From: Beijerinckiaceae bacterium
GTDB taxonomy: Bacteria > Pseudomonadota > Alphaproteobacteria > Rhizobiales > Beijerinckiaceae
Assembly: GCA_024304885.1 (NCBI GenBank)
Contig: JALJOM010000003.1
Coordinates: 1,894,110 to 1,958,109, forward strand
DNA: 64,000 nt
Reading direction: 5' to 3'
The translations under genes were made by a program, and so were the position numbers. Shown in pieces: positions 38,656 to 47,941 of this stretch. The notes below the pieces were generated by a model. That model ran no database searches. It was not told where the DNA came from and saw only the letters and a list, made by a program, of their open reading frames with translations. Position 1 is the stretch's first letter; each line of letters starts with the position of its first letter.

Positions 38656-38988
38656 GATGCCCCAGCGCTCATGGCGCAGCTCCCCGTCGATTCGATGCAA
38701 TCCACGAGTCTTCGACTCTTTCCATGAATGTCGAACGTTCGCGTAAATATTTACTCACCGCCGGCAGCCTCGCCGAAGCCGCCGCGCCCAGGTTCGACGG
38801 ATCGGTGCACGTGCCGACGGCGGCGGACTCGGACAGCGGCCCTGTCGCAGACCGTCGTCGGTCAGCGTTCTACTTTCGACGCGCAGGGAACGGAAGTGCC
38901 TGACCTGTCGTCGCTGCAAGGAGGTCGAAGCCCGACCCGAGAGCGGTCGGCCGCCTCGCGATCCGCACGGGCCTGCGTGGGGGACAAT
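38656..38988. other. Intergenic region between IalB-like and DUF1223 genes
   Basis: 333 bases upstream of the IalB-like gene and downstream of the DUF1223 gene (both minus strand). Apart from the palindrome at 38743-38754 I see nothing recognisable. Confidence 0.4.
38743..38754. promoter_or_regulatory. Perfect AT-rich palindrome upstream of the IalB-like gene
   Basis: GTAAATATTTAC is a perfect 12-bp palindrome in a GC-rich neighbourhood, 88-99 bases upstream of the IalB-like start codon at 38655. It may be an operator. No matching second copy was seen in the window. Confidence 0.35.
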
Positions 38989-39744
38989 TCAAAGCCCGGC
39001 GGTCTTTGCCGCAGCGAGGATCGCCCCCGGGCGATCCGGTGAGCCGCGCTGCACCAGCACGACATAGCCTTCGTCGTCGCCACGCGGTGCTGCGGTCTCG
39101 AAGGTTACGCGAGCCCCGGTCCATTCACCGAGCTGCTCGATGGCGCGCACGACATTGACGTAGGTGACCGAGCGTCCGGCATTCTCGCCGCGACCGATGT
39201 GGACGGTCCGCGCGCGCAAGATCTTCAGCAGGAACACGCCGGCGGGGCCGCCGGCCCCTGCGGGCACCTCGATCGCAAGGCGTCGGCCCGTGTCGACGAG
39301 CTTGATGTGCAGGCTCAGGGCGTTGTCGCGTCCCCTCGTCGCCGCGATCGCCCGCTCGATCGCCGCCGCGTCGCTGCCGATCGCGTCGGAAAGACCGTTG
39401 ACGATCGTCGCGGGCGTGTAGATTTGCCGGCCCCCCAGGGCCACGGCATAGGCCTTCTGCCGCGCCGTGAAGGCCGGGGATGCGAGCGTATCCTTCCAGC
39501 CGATATAGTCCCAATAATCCACCGGGAGGGAGACGGCGACCACGTCCGGCTTTCGTGCCAGCGAGCCGAGCAGACGGTCCGCGGGCGGGCAGGACGAGCA
39601 GCCCTGGCTCGTGAAAAGCTCCAGGACATAGGCGACCGGGCGCTTGTCCCCTTGCAATGCGGACGAGCCGCCGGTCGCGAGAACCAGCACGCCGAGGAAC
39701 GCGAAGCGCAGCCTGTCGAGACGATCGAGTTTCACGTTCAGCAT
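38989..39744 (-). CDS. DUF1223 thioredoxin-like secreted protein
   Basis: A 251-residue protein with a hydrophobic N-terminal segment (RLRFAFLGVLVLATGG, signal or anchor) and a thioredoxin-like domain whose motif is ELFTSQGCSSCPPADRLLG, with a CxxC pair. VDYWDYIGWKDTLASP and GGRQIYTPATIVNG are hallmarks of DUF1223. The CxxC pair suggests periplasmic thiol chemistry, but no function is established. It is divergent from the export lipoprotein gene, about 510 bases away. Confidence 0.88.
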   Translation of the reverse strand: MLNVKLDRLDRLRFAFLGVLVLATGGSSALQGDKRPVAYVLELFTSQGCSSCPPADRLLGSLARKPDVVAVSLPVDYWDYIGWKDTLASPAFTARQKAYAVALGGRQIYTPATIVNGLSDAIGSDAAAIERAIAATRGRDNALSLHIKLVDTGRRLAIEVPAGAGGPAGVFLLKILRARTVHIGRGENAGRSVTYVNVVRAIEQLGEWTGARVTFETAAPRGDDEGYVVLVQRGSPDRPGAILAAAKTAGL

Positions 39745-40258
39745 CGTCGTGTTGCGCGCCTCTGGATGCTCGCCTCCGGGTATTCGGGCGAGAAGCTTCG
39801 GACCGGCGGGCGCACCGACGCCGTGAGTGACGCTCGGGAACGCGTGGCCCGAGCCCGCCCCCGAGGTCCCCGCCCGAGTGCCGGTGGCCGACCCGAAGTC
39901 TATGGCAAGGTTCGGACCATGCTAGTCAATTCGTGGTGACCCTTTTCCCGAGCCGGCTCGGGTCGGCGATCCCGGGGTGCGAGGGCTGCGCGTCACCCCC
40001 GAGCAACGGCAAGATGCATCGGGGCGATCCCGGCGCCGTTCTTTTGCCCGTCTCGCGCCGCATGCTCCCGCGCGGAAACGCGCCTCGATCCCCGCGTGCC
40101 GAGATCAAACTGGGGAGCCCCGGCGCGGCTTGGCCTGTGCCAAATATGTAACAGGCGCTCACATACGAGACGCTCGCGCCGATCGGGGCGCGGGTTTCGC
40201 TGGCTCGCCGCCGGCCCGGACGATATCTTGAGCGCGGACGTAAGAGGGACCCGCACCT
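39745..40258. other. Long divergent intergenic region
   Basis: 514 bases between the DUF1223 gene (minus) and the polysaccharide-export gene (plus). An AT-richer patch around CCAAATATGTAAC (about 40139-40151) may belong to a promoter for the export gene, but I cannot place -35 and -10 boxes. No RNA gene or open frame is convincing. Confidence 0.4.
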
Positions 40259-41518
40259 ATGCCAGGCTTTCGATTTGCGACGATCTCGTTGGTAGCGGTC
40301 GCTCTGGCCGGCACGGGAGGTTGCGCGTTCTTCCCGATCGAGGGACCGACCTCGCTCGAGATCGTCCAGGGCGAGAAAGCGAACGCCCTGCCTTATGCGC
40401 TCGTGAAGCTCACGCCGGACGTCATCGACATCCTCGCCACCTACGAGCCGAAGGGACTTGCCGGCGTGTTCACCGACAAGCGACCCTCCGCCGAGATCAA
40501 GTTCGGGATCGGCGACGTCGTCGACGTAACGATCTTCGAGGCCGCGGCGGGCGGCCTCTTCATCCCGCTCGAGGCCGGCGTCAGGCCCGGCAACTACGTG
40601 ACCCTGCCGTCGCAGATCGTCGACAACAACGGCAATATCAGCGTGCCTTTCGCAGGGCTCGTGAAGGCTGCGGGGCGGACGAACGTCCAGGTCCAGAACG
40701 ACATCGTCGAGAGGATCAAGAATCGCGCCATCGAGCCGCAGGTCATCGTCGCGCTACAGCAGCAAAGGACCTCGCTCGTCAGCGTTATCGGCGCGGTCAA
40801 CACGCCTTTGCGCTTCGCGGTCCCGCCATCGGGGGCTGGAGAGCGCATCCTCGATGCGATCACGCGCGCCGGCGGCATCACCGGCCAGGGCTACGAGACA
40901 TGGGTCATGCTCGAGCGCGGCGGCCGCCGCGCGACGGTTCCGTTCGAGAACCTCGTGATGAACCCGTCGAACAATATTTTCGTTCAGCCGAACGACCGGA
41001 TCTACGTCTATCGCGAGCAGCAGAAGTTCCTGGCGTTCGGAGCGGTGCTGGCGAGCGGCACCAGCGCGGGCTCGCGCGAGTTCAACTTCGACGCCTGGCG
41101 GATCAACCTCGCGGAGGCGGTCGGCAAGGCGGGCGGCCTCAACGACACGCGCGCCGATGCCGGCGCCGTGTTCCTCTATCGTCGCGAGCCGAGGGAGGTC
41201 GCCAAGCTCCTCGGCGTCGACATGGCTCGATTCCCGGGAGACCTCGTCCCGATCATCTTCCATGTCGATTTCCGCGACCCGAGCGGCTATTTCCTGGCGA
41301 CCCGCCTGCAGATGCGCAACCAGGATGTCATCTTCGTCGCCAACGCGGCCGAGGTCGACGTCTCGAAGTTCTTCAACTTCGTGTCCACGGTCGGGCTCGC
41401 GTCGGTCGCTACGACATCGGCGATCACCGGCGTCCCGACGGCTTCGGCAGCGGTCCATGGCCGCACGCTCGCGACGCCCGTCACGAATGCCGGCGCCCTC
41501 ATCACGCAGCCGCAGTAG
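40259..41518 (+). CDS. Wza-type polysaccharide export outer-membrane lipoprotein
   Basis: This is a predicted outer-membrane translocon for capsule or exopolysaccharide. The 419-residue protein has a lipoprotein signal (ALAGTGGC, Cys22). A PES domain follows (about residues 80-170, IKFGIGDVVDVTIFEAAAGG and YVTLPSQIVDNNGNISVPFA), then SLBB-type domains (SVIGAVNTPLRFAVPPSGAG and FLAFGAVLASGTSAGSREFN). The C terminus (about residues 375-419) is Ala/Thr/Val-rich and could include the membrane-spanning helix. No Wzc-type kinase, polymerase or glycosyltransferase lies nearby, so it is an orphan. Its partner system must be elsewhere. Confidence 0.9.
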   Translation: MPGFRFATISLVAVALAGTGGCAFFPIEGPTSLEIVQGEKANALPYALVKLTPDVIDILATYEPKGLAGVFTDKRPSAEIKFGIGDVVDVTIFEAAAGGLFIPLEAGVRPGNYVTLPSQIVDNNGNISVPFAGLVKAAGRTNVQVQNDIVERIKNRAIEPQVIVALQQQRTSLVSVIGAVNTPLRFAVPPSGAGERILDAITRAGGITGQGYETWVMLERGGRRATVPFENLVMNPSNNIFVQPNDRIYVYREQQKFLAFGAVLASGTSAGSREFNFDAWRINLAEAVGKAGGLNDTRADAGAVFLYRREPREVAKLLGVDMARFPGDLVPIIFHVDFRDPSGYFLATRLQMRNQDVIFVANAAEVDVSKFFNFVSTVGLASVATTSAITGVPTASAAVHGRTLATPVTNAGALITQPQ

Positions 41519-41559
41519 CCGAGCTGCGGCGCGCTGGACTCCGTCCTCCGGCGCAGGTC

Positions 41560-41826
41560 TCACTCCTCGGTGCCGGGCGTGGCCGGCGTCGTCACGACCG
41601 CCGCAAGGGCCTCGATGGCGCCCTTCAGCACGCGCGACACCTCGTCGCTCGCGGCTTCGAGCCGTTCGATCCTCGCCATGGCATGGTCGAGCGCGGCGCC
41701 GAGATCCGGCTCCGCGGCGCCTCCGGGAGGCTCGGGAGAGCGGGCTCGGCCGGCGGCGGCTTCGAGCGAACCCAATGCCGCCGAAAGCTTGGAGAGAGCA
41801 GCCTCGAGCCTTTCGTCCTGCGTCAT
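41560..41826 (-). CDS. DUF4164-like small coiled-coil protein
   Basis: An 88-residue acidic protein starting [20 protein letters not shown], with two heptad-rich segments (residues 1-28 and 42-75) separated by a Pro/Gly-rich turn ([11 protein letters not shown]). This fits the DUF4164 family of Hyphomicrobiales, often encoded near zapA and glycolytic genes. No zapA or tkt gene lies next to it here. It is divergent from gap. A role beside ZapA in division is inference from family context only. Confidence 0.65.
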   Translation of the reverse strand: MTQDERLEAALSKLSAALGSLEAAAGRARSPEPPGGAAEPDLGAALDHAMARIERLEAASDEVSRVLKGAIEALAAVVTTPATPGTEE

Positions 41827-42073
41827 TTTCGCATCGCTCTCCTCACCCTCGTCGCTGCCGCCCCGCCGACCTTACCATCGCGGGCAGGAAAGGCGCAGGG
41901 TCGCGGTCGGGGCAGCACCGGGTGCGCGAGGAAATGGCGGTCACGGCGGCCGCCGCGAATGTCGTCGTGAACCATTCTCGGTCGTTGACGGTTGCGGACG
42001 GGCACGCCATAGACTTCCGGCGAATCGAGACCTGCGGATCGATCCGCGCCGACCACGACGAGGAGGAGCGCCT

Positions 42074-43081
42074 ATGACGGTCAAGGTCGCGATCAACGGG
42101 TTCGGACGGATCGGCCGCAATGTCCTGCGCGCCATCGCCGAGTCCGGACGCAAGGACATCGAGGTCGTCGCGATCAACGACCTCGGCCCGGTCGCCACCA
42201 ACGCCCATCTTCTGCGCTTCGATTCGGTCCATGGCCGGTTCCCGGGAACGATCGAGGTCGGGGAGGATTGGATCGACATAGGCGCCGGCCGGATCAAGGT
42301 CACGGCCATCAAGGATCCCGCCGAGCTGCCGCACAAGGAGCTCGAGGTCGATATCGTCCTCGAATGCACCGGACTCTTCACCTCGCGCGAGAAGGCATCG
42401 GCGCATCTGAAGGCCGGCGCGAAGCGCGTCTTGATCTCGGCCCCCGGCGACAAGGCGGATCTCACCGTCGTCTTCGGCGTCAATCACGAGAGGCTCGCCA
42501 AGGACCATCTCGTCGTCTCGAACGCCTCCTGCACCACCAATTGCCTCGCACCCGTCGCCAAGGTCCTTCACGACGAGATCGGGATCGAGAAGGGCTTCAT
42601 GACCACGATCCATTCCTATACCGGGGACCAGCCTTCGCTCGACACGATGCACAAGGATCTCTACCGCGGCCGCGCCGCCGCGCTCTCCATGGTGCCGACC
42701 TCGACCGGGGCCGCGAGAGCGGTCGGCCTCGTCCTGCCGGAGCTGAACGGCAAGCTCGACGGCGCGGCGATCCGGGTGCCGACCCCCAATGTCTCCATGA
42801 TCGACTTCAAGTTCGTCGCCAGCCGGTCGACGACGAAGGACGAGATCAATGCCACGCTCGAGCGAGCCGCCGACCAGCAGCTCAAGGGCATCTTGACCTT
42901 CACGAAGGAAGCGAACGTGTCGGTCGATTTCAACCACGACTCGCATTCGTCGATCGTTCACATCGACCAGACCAAGGTGCTCGACGGCAATTTCGTGCGT
43001 GTCGTGGCCTGGTACGACAACGAATGGGGCTATTCGAACCGCATGGTGGATATTGCGGTCGCAATGGGGAAGCTCGTATGA
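42074..43081 (+). CDS. gap: Glyceraldehyde-3-phosphate dehydrogenase, type I
   Basis: This cytoplasmic enzyme oxidises GAP to 1,3-bisphosphoglycerate. The 335-residue protein starts [20 protein letters not shown] and has the active-site Cys in [28 protein letters not shown] and the C-terminal [17 protein letters not shown] at 42074 follows AGGAGGAG (42061-42068), a strong ribosome binding site. Its stop overlaps the pgk start by ATGA (43078-43081). In relatives tkt often precedes gap; none is present here. Confidence 0.97.
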   Translation: MTVKVAINGFGRIGRNVLRAIAESGRKDIEVVAINDLGPVATNAHLLRFDSVHGRFPGTIEVGEDWIDIGAGRIKVTAIKDPAELPHKELEVDIVLECTGLFTSREKASAHLKAGAKRVLISAPGDKADLTVVFGVNHERLAKDHLVVSNASCTTNCLAPVAKVLHDEIGIEKGFMTTIHSYTGDQPSLDTMHKDLYRGRAAALSMVPTSTGAARAVGLVLPELNGKLDGAAIRVPTPNVSMIDFKFVASRSTTKDEINATLERAADQQLKGILTFTKEANVSVDFNHDSHSSIVHIDQTKVLDGNFVRVVAWYDNEWGYSNRMVDIAVAMGKLV

Positions 43082-44304
43082 CGCGTTCGGACCCTTCCTC
43101 TCCTTTTCCGACCCTCGACGATGCCGTCTTGGCCGGCAAGAGGGTGCTGGTGCGTGTCGATCTCAACGTGCCGATGGAGAATGAGCGGATCACCGATGCG
43201 ACGCGCATCGAGCGCATCTTGCCGAACATCAAGGAGATTTCCGAGAAGGGCGGACGCGTGGTGCTGCTCTCGCATCTCGGCCGGCCGAAGAACGGCCCGG
43301 AGTTCAAGACATCCCTCAAGGCGGTCGCCGTCGAGCTCGAGCGCCAGCTCGGGCACATGGTCTCTTTCGCCTCGACCTGTGTCGGGGACGTCGCGAAAAG
43401 CGCCGTGAACGCGCTCTCCGACGGCGATATCCTCCTTCTGGAGAACACCCGCTTCCACAAGGGCGAGACGGCCAACGACCCTGCCTTCGTCGAAGCGCTC
43501 GCCGAGCTCGGCGACATCTATGTGAACGACGCCTTCTCGACCGCGCATCGCGCCCATGCGACGACCGAGGGGCTCGCACACAAGCTGCCGGCCTATGCAG
43601 GGCGCTCGATGCAGCTCGAGCTCGAGATGCTGACGAGCATGCTCGCGCATCCGAAGCGCCCGCTCGCGGCGATCGTCGGCGGCGCGAAGGTCTCGACCAA
43701 GCTCGAGCTGCTCGGCAACCTGATGAAGCGCGTGGAATATCTCTTCATCGGCGGCGGCATGGCGAACACCTTCCTCGCCGCGAGCGGAAAGAGGATCGGC
43801 AAGTCGCTCTGCGAGATGGAGCTCGCCGAGGTCGCGCGCAAGATCATGGCCGAGGCGGGGGACTGCCAACTCATCCTGCCGGTCGATGCCATGGTGGCGC
43901 CGAAGCTCGAACCCGGCGTGGAGGCCCGCGCCGTCGATATCGAGGAGGTGGGCGATTCGGACATGATCCTCGACATCGGCCCGCGGACGATCTCGAAGGT
44001 GGTCGGCATCCTCGCCTCGTCGCGCACGCTCGTGTGGAACGGCCCGGTTGGGGCATTCGAGGTACCGCCGTTCCATACAGGCACGGTGGCGATTGCCAAG
44101 GTCGCGGCCCAGCTCACCAAGGTCGATGCTCTGGAGACGATCGCTGGAGGCGGCGATACGATCGCCGCGCTCAACCAGGCCGGAATCGCGTCCGACTTCA
44201 CCTATGTCTCGACCGCAGGCGGCGCCTTCCTCGAATGGCTCGAGGGCAAGACTCTGCCGGGCGTCGAGGCTCTGAGGAACCAACCGGCCCGCGCGGTGGG
44301 GTGA
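43078..44304 (+). CDS. pgk: Phosphoglycerate kinase
   Basis: This enzyme transfers phosphate between 1,3-bisphosphoglycerate and ADP in glycolysis or, in reverse, in carbon fixation. The 408-residue protein has [20 protein letters not shown] near the start, the substrate site [16 protein letters not shown], and the ATP-site segments [17 protein letters not shown] and [13 protein letters not shown]. Start by four-base overlap with gap implies translational coupling. Tandem hairpins that may end transcription begin 31 bases after the stop. Confidence 0.97.
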   Translation: MTRSDPSSPFPTLDDAVLAGKRVLVRVDLNVPMENERITDATRIERILPNIKEISEKGGRVVLLSHLGRPKNGPEFKTSLKAVAVELERQLGHMVSFASTCVGDVAKSAVNALSDGDILLLENTRFHKGETANDPAFVEALAELGDIYVNDAFSTAHRAHATTEGLAHKLPAYAGRSMQLELEMLTSMLAHPKRPLAAIVGGAKVSTKLELLGNLMKRVEYLFIGGGMANTFLAASGKRIGKSLCEMELAEVARKIMAEAGDCQLILPVDAMVAPKLEPGVEARAVDIEEVGDSDMILDIGPRTISKVVGILASSRTLVWNGPVGAFEVPPFHTGTVAIAKVAAQLTKVDALETIAGGGDTIAALNQAGIASDFTYVSTAGGAFLEWLEGKTLPGVEALRNQPARAVG

Positions 44305-44335
44305 AGGCTCGTCGCGCCGCCCTGAGGCGGGCGTC

Positions 44336-44407
44336 ATGGCCGGCCTCGAGCCGGCCATCTAAACACCACCGGTACACGACTGGATGGCCGGGTCTTCGCC
44401 CGGCCAT
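44336..44407. repeat. Two tandem ATGGCCGG hairpins downstream of pgk
   Basis: ATGGCCGGC (44336-44344) pairs perfectly with GCCGGCCAT (44350-44358), and ATGGCCGGG (44384-44392) with CCCGGCCAT (44399-44407). This is the genome-dispersed ATGGCCGGG-type palindrome often seen after genes in Hyphomicrobiales. It may act as a terminator or mRNA end, although there is no T-run. Confidence 0.6.
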
Positions 44408-44466
44408 GACGGCGGATACGCCCCAGCCGACTCCCCCTTCCTCCGGCAAGGCATCGGACAGCGGCG

Positions 44467-45029
44467 GGTTGGCCTAGCGGCGAGCGCGAGATCAACTGCA
44501 TGCACTGGATTCGTCGGTAAGGACGCGGTGGACAGTGCTGCAAGCTCGGCCGACTGCTTACACCTCACCTCGTCAGCGCGTCGGCTGACCTGATCTGCAA
44601 AATACCACACGGCTCCAGCCATAACTATCAGTACGAAAACAGCACCGCTAACGGCGGACAAATGCTTCTGTAACCTTCGCGCCTGCTCTTCGTCGCTCGC
44701 CTGGGCATAAAAGCAGATGTGGGTCCGCGCGCTCGATTCAGAGGCCGGAGTGGCGCCTCAAGCGGCCGACAGACCACGGGGATGATGCGCTTAGCGAGCC
44801 GCGCCGCCTCCTCGACCTCCCATCGGCAAATCTCGGAACACGCAGAGCGGATTAGGATCGCGAGACGGCTCTTCCAATCCTCTCCGCCCGAGATGCCTTG
44901 GCGATCGATCGAGACATTGTACTTGTGGAGCCGCAAAGCGGCGTCGAGCTGGTCGGCGAAGCCGATGTCGTCCCGGCTATAGGATATGAAGACGGCGAGG
45001 CCGCCACCTTCGTCTCTTTGCTCGGCCAT
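44467..45029 (-). pseudogene. Decayed TIR-domain gene
   Basis: Read on the minus strand from ATG at 45029, the frame gives a TIR domain: [20 protein letters not shown] and VSIDRQGISGGEDWKSRLAI. The beginning of the central segment is apparently deleted: ILIRSACSEICRWEVEEAAR follows directly where a longer strand-and-loop is expected. After IIPVVCRPLE the frame is lost. Another frame continues FYAQASDEEQARRLQKHLSA, a membrane span (GAVFVLIVMAGAVWYFA) and DEVRCKQSAELAALSTASLP, similar to the linker that precedes WD40 repeats in TIR proteins. No WD40 repeats remain. I infer a TIR-membrane-WD40-type gene that has suffered deletion, frameshift and 3' loss. Confidence 0.7.
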
Positions 45030-45043
45030 CACCCTTCCCCTCA

Positions 45044-45072
45044 CCCGGCGCGGCTTCGCCGCGAATACAGCG
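45044..45072 (+). repeat. CCCTCACCC-type dispersed palindrome
   Basis: TCCCCTCACCCGGCGCGGCT followed by TCGCCGCG; CGCGGC and GCCGCG form a short stem. The same opening, CCCCTCACCCGGC, is repeated at 62508 upstream of ileS. Confidence 0.4.
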
Positions 45073-45231
45073 CTCCATCCACATTCCTCTGATAGGGCCT
45101 GCCTGCTTCACGACCGCCTTTGCCGGGCGATCGCACAACCGAGGATTTTTCTTTCCGCGTGCAGCAACCGCCTCGCGAATCGGATAGGATGCGCGTCGAC
45201 CGTTAATCACTTTTTCACGAATTTGGGGCGG

Positions 45232-45272
45232 GAACAAACAAAGAACTACACATATGAGAACAAACATCGTAC
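45232..45272 (+). promoter_or_regulatory. LexA (SOS) boxes of recA
   Basis: GAAC-AAACAAA-GAAC (45232-45246) is a perfect copy of the alphaproteobacterial LexA box GAAC-N7-GAAC. Twenty-six bases downstream, GAAC-AAACATC-GTAC (45258-45272) is a second, imperfect copy. Both lie 65-105 bases before the recA start, where LexA would block transcription. A weak TTGGGG (45223-45228) and TACACA (45247-45252) could be the -35 and -10, with the first box in the spacer. Confidence 0.85.
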
Positions 45273-45336
45273 AACATTCGTCAGCGGAACTTGTATTTGC
45301 GCCCCTCACCCGCTCGTGCCAGAAGGATCGAATACC

Positions 45337-46419
45337 ATGAATCACGCATATCTCCGCGTCGTGGAAGGAACCTCCGTGGACAAGACCAAGGCGCTCGACG
45401 CCGCTCTGTCTCAGATCGAACGCGCGTTCGGCAAAGGCTCGATCATGCGGCTCGGCAAGAGCCAGAAGCCGGTCGAGATCGAGACGGTCTCCACGGGCTC
45501 GCTCGGTCTCGACATCGCTCTCGGTGTCGGCGGTCTTCCGCGCGGGCGCGTCGTCGAGATCTACGGCCCGGAATCCTCCGGCAAGACCACGCTGACGTTG
45601 CACGTGATCGCCGAGGCTCAGAAGAAGGGCGGCGTCTGCGCCTTCATCGACGCCGAGCATGCGCTCGACCCCGTCTATGCGAGAAAGCTGGGCGTCAACC
45701 TCGACGATCTCCTGATTTCGCAGCCGGACACGGGAGAGCAGGCGCTCGAGATCACCGATACGCTCATCCGCTCGGGCGCCGTCGATGTCCTCGTCGTGGA
45801 TTCGGTCGCGGCCTTGACCCCGCGGGCGGAGATCGAGGGCGAGATGGGCGACAGCCAGCCGGGGCTCCAGGCGCGGCTCATGAGCCAGGCCTTGCGCAAG
45901 CTCACCGCCTCGATCTCGCGCTCGCAGACCATGGTGATCTTCATCAACCAGATCCGCATGAAGATCGGGGTGATGTACGGCAGCCCGGAGACGACGACGG
46001 GCGGCAATGCCTTGAAGTTCTATGCCTCGGTGCGCCTCGACATCCGCCGGATCGGCTCGATCAAGGATCGCGACGAGATCATCGGCAATCAGACCCGCGT
46101 GAAGGTGGTGAAGAACAAGGTCGCGCCACCGTTCAAGCAGGTCGAGTTCGACATCATGTACGGCGAGGGAATTTCTAAGATCGGCGAGCTGATCGACCTC
46201 GGCGTCAAGGCCGGCGTCGTCGAGAAGTCCGGGTCCTGGTTCTCCTACGACAGCCAGAGGCTCGGCCAGGGTCGCGAGAACGCCAAGGCCTATCTTCGGG
46301 CCAACCCGCAGATCGCCGGAGAGATCGAGAAGGCCATTCGCGAGAACTCGGGCCTCATCGCCGATCGAATCCTCGGCCAGGCGGAGTTCAACGGGGCGGA
46401 CGAGGCGCTCGGGGACTGA
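45337..46419 (+). CDS. recA: Recombinase RecA
   Basis: RecA catalyses strand exchange and triggers LexA self-cleavage in the SOS response. The 360-residue protein has the Walker A motif [14 protein letters not shown] at about residue 80, [19 protein letters not shown] (Walker B), and the DNA-binding loop 2 region [20 protein letters not shown]. The ATG at 45337 is preceded by AGAAGGA (45321-45327). Earlier in-frame starts would cross the LexA boxes and are rejected. It is monocistronic; an EVE-domain gene lies about 150 bases downstream. Confidence 0.98.
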   Translation: MNHAYLRVVEGTSVDKTKALDAALSQIERAFGKGSIMRLGKSQKPVEIETVSTGSLGLDIALGVGGLPRGRVVEIYGPESSGKTTLTLHVIAEAQKKGGVCAFIDAEHALDPVYARKLGVNLDDLLISQPDTGEQALEITDTLIRSGAVDVLVVDSVAALTPRAEIEGEMGDSQPGLQARLMSQALRKLTASISRSQTMVIFINQIRMKIGVMYGSPETTTGGNALKFYASVRLDIRRIGSIKDRDEIIGNQTRVKVVKNKVAPPFKQVEFDIMYGEGISKIGELIDLGVKAGVVEKSGSWFSYDSQRLGQGRENAKAYLRANPQIAGEIEKAIRENSGLIADRILGQAEFNGADEALGD

Positions 46420-46566
46420 GCCTCGAGCCGTCCGCGGCCCCTGCCCTTCGGTCGGAGCGAGACTTGCTACGAGGATGGCGAGAGGTCTCGTTCCCGATAC
46501 CCGCGTCTTTGCTATTTCGCCCGGCGTCCATTCGGTCTAGTTGTCCTGCCGAGGAGGCGCGAGGGC

Positions 46567-47016
46567 ATGGCGTACTGGCTGCTCAAGAGCGAGCCGAGCA
46601 AGTGGTCCTGGCAGGATCAGGTCGCGGCCGGCGCGAAGGGCACCTTCTGGGACGGCGTCCGCAACCACTCGGCCAAGCTGAACCTGATGGCGATGAAGGT
46701 TGGCGAGCAGGCTTTCTTCTACCATTCGAACGAGGGCAAGGCGATCGTAGGCGTGGTCGAGATCATCGCGCCGTTCTATCCTGATCCCGGTGATCCCTCC
46801 GGGAAGTTCGGCATGGTCGACGTGCATGCGGTCGAGCCCTTCGCAAATCCGGTGACGCTCGACGCCATCAAGAAGGATCCGCGGCTGAAGGACATGGTGC
46901 TCGTCGTCAACTCGCGGCTCTCGGTGCAGCCCGTGACCGACGCGGAATGGGCGATCATTTGCGCGGAAGGCGGGCTCGCCCGGGCACCCGAACGCAAGCA
47001 AACCCGGCTCGGCTAG
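46567..47016 (+). CDS. EVE-domain protein
   Basis: The 149-residue protein is a single EVE domain, a PUA-like fold thought to read modified bases in RNA or DNA. It has the family opening YWLLKSEPSKWSWQDQVAAG, then WDGVRNHSAKLNLMAMKVGE, AFFYHSNEGKAIVGVVEI and a C-terminal LSVQPVTDAEWAIICAEGG. It matches the YunG/thymocyte nuclear protein 1 (THYN1) group. GAGGAGGCGCGAGGG precedes the ATG at 46567. No restriction or defence gene is adjacent, so a housekeeping role in RNA metabolism is as likely as defence. Confidence 0.92.
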   Translation: MAYWLLKSEPSKWSWQDQVAAGAKGTFWDGVRNHSAKLNLMAMKVGEQAFFYHSNEGKAIVGVVEIIAPFYPDPGDPSGKFGMVDVHAVEPFANPVTLDAIKKDPRLKDMVLVVNSRLSVQPVTDAEWAIICAEGGLARAPERKQTRLG

Positions 47017-47202
47017 CATTCTCCTTTGCGCCCGGCGTCCCCGCGCGCCCCGGTCGGCGCCGAGGCCAGCGACACGCGCGTTTCGATCCCAAGTCGATCG
47101 GGATACGCCCATGGCCCCGCAGAAGCGGGGCGCACCGGCCATCCGGCGCAGCTTCGCCGCTGGCTCCCTTTGCCGCGCGAACGGCACCGATAGAGGTATA
47201 CA

Positions 47203-47820
47203 ATGGCCAACAGGAATTCGAAGCTCGTAGCACTGGCATGTGCCGCCGCGTCGGTGTCGGTACTCTCCGGCTGCGAGTCCGGCTCGAGCGGCTCGACGGT
47301 CAAGATCCACTACAGCCAGATCGGCGCCTGCAACGGCTATGCATCCGACACCGGAGCCACCGGCAAGAAGGCCAACCACGCCTTCATCGTCTTCAAGATC
47401 GAATCTCTCGACGGGAGCCAATCCGGCGAGGCGTTCAACTTCGAGGCGGGTCGGCTCTATGTCGATCTCGCGCCGAACAAGGAGACATGGGGCTCGAGCC
47501 TCGGTGCCGGGCTTTATTTCGCCTCGACGGATGCGAGGTTCACGAAGCCGCTGGGCGTTCCCGTGATCGAGGATATGAAGCTTCCGGGGCGCGAGTCCGC
47601 CACCATCGATCGCCTCGTCTTCGTCGATGTGCCGACCGCCGACGCGAACGGGGCGGCCGAGGCGAGCAAGATTTCCTATAAGCTTTCCTATGATGCCGTC
47701 ACCAAGGACACCGGTCGCATCCCGGACCCGAAAATCGAGTTCGTGAAGACGAACGAGTCGCAATCGACCTGGCCCGCGACCGAGGATTGCCTCCAGCTCG
47801 AGACCGGCATGAAAAAATAG
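47203..47820 (+). CDS. Unknown lipoprotein, tandem copy 1
   Basis: I do not recognise the family. The 205-residue product has a lipoprotein signal with lipobox VLSGC (Cys24), a short Ser/Gly linker, then a beta-rich domain starting STVKIHYSQIGACNGY and containing HAFIVFKIESLDGS and RLYVDLAPNKETWGSSLGAG. It ends IEFVKTNESQSTWPATEDC. Two Cys, one near the start of the domain and one near the end, are conserved in copy 2 and could form a disulfide. The next gene is a clear paralogue, so this is a tandem duplication. Confidence 0.8.
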   Translation: MANRNSKLVALACAAASVSVLSGCESGSSGSTVKIHYSQIGACNGYASDTGATGKKANHAFIVFKIESLDGSQSGEAFNFEAGRLYVDLAPNKETWGSSLGAGLYFASTDARFTKPLGVPVIEDMKLPGRESATIDRLVFVDVPTADANGAAEASKISYKLSYDAVTKDTGRIPDPKIEFVKTNESQSTWPATEDCLQLETGMKK

Positions 47821-47832
47821 GCGCCCGTCTCG

Positions 47833-47885
47833 AGAGGCGATGCGGCCGTCGATGCGATCCTCGATGGCCGCGTCCGGAACCATAC
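47833..47885 (-). pseudogene. Probable remnant of a metallophosphatase gene 3' end
   Basis: After lipoprotein copy 1 the DNA reads GCGATGCGGCCGTCGATGCG; after copy 2, in the 3' end of the metallophosphatase gene, it reads GTGATGCGGCCCTCGACGCG. Minus-strand translation gives AAIEDRIDGRIAS here against AARIVDARVEGRITF there. This suggests that the duplicated unit included the tail of the phosphatase gene. The match is short and in GC-rich DNA, so it may be chance. Confidence 0.35.
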
Positions 47886-47941
47886 GAAGCCAAGGCCGCG
47901 GCGCACAGGACGCCGTGGCTCGCGAGAAAGGGAGGAATGTC

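Noticed and set aside
47114..47131. GCCCCGC-AGAA-GCGGGGC hairpin as a terminator after the EVE gene
   Set aside because: The stem is perfect, but it lies about 100 bases after the stop and has no T-run; it may be one more dispersed palindrome.
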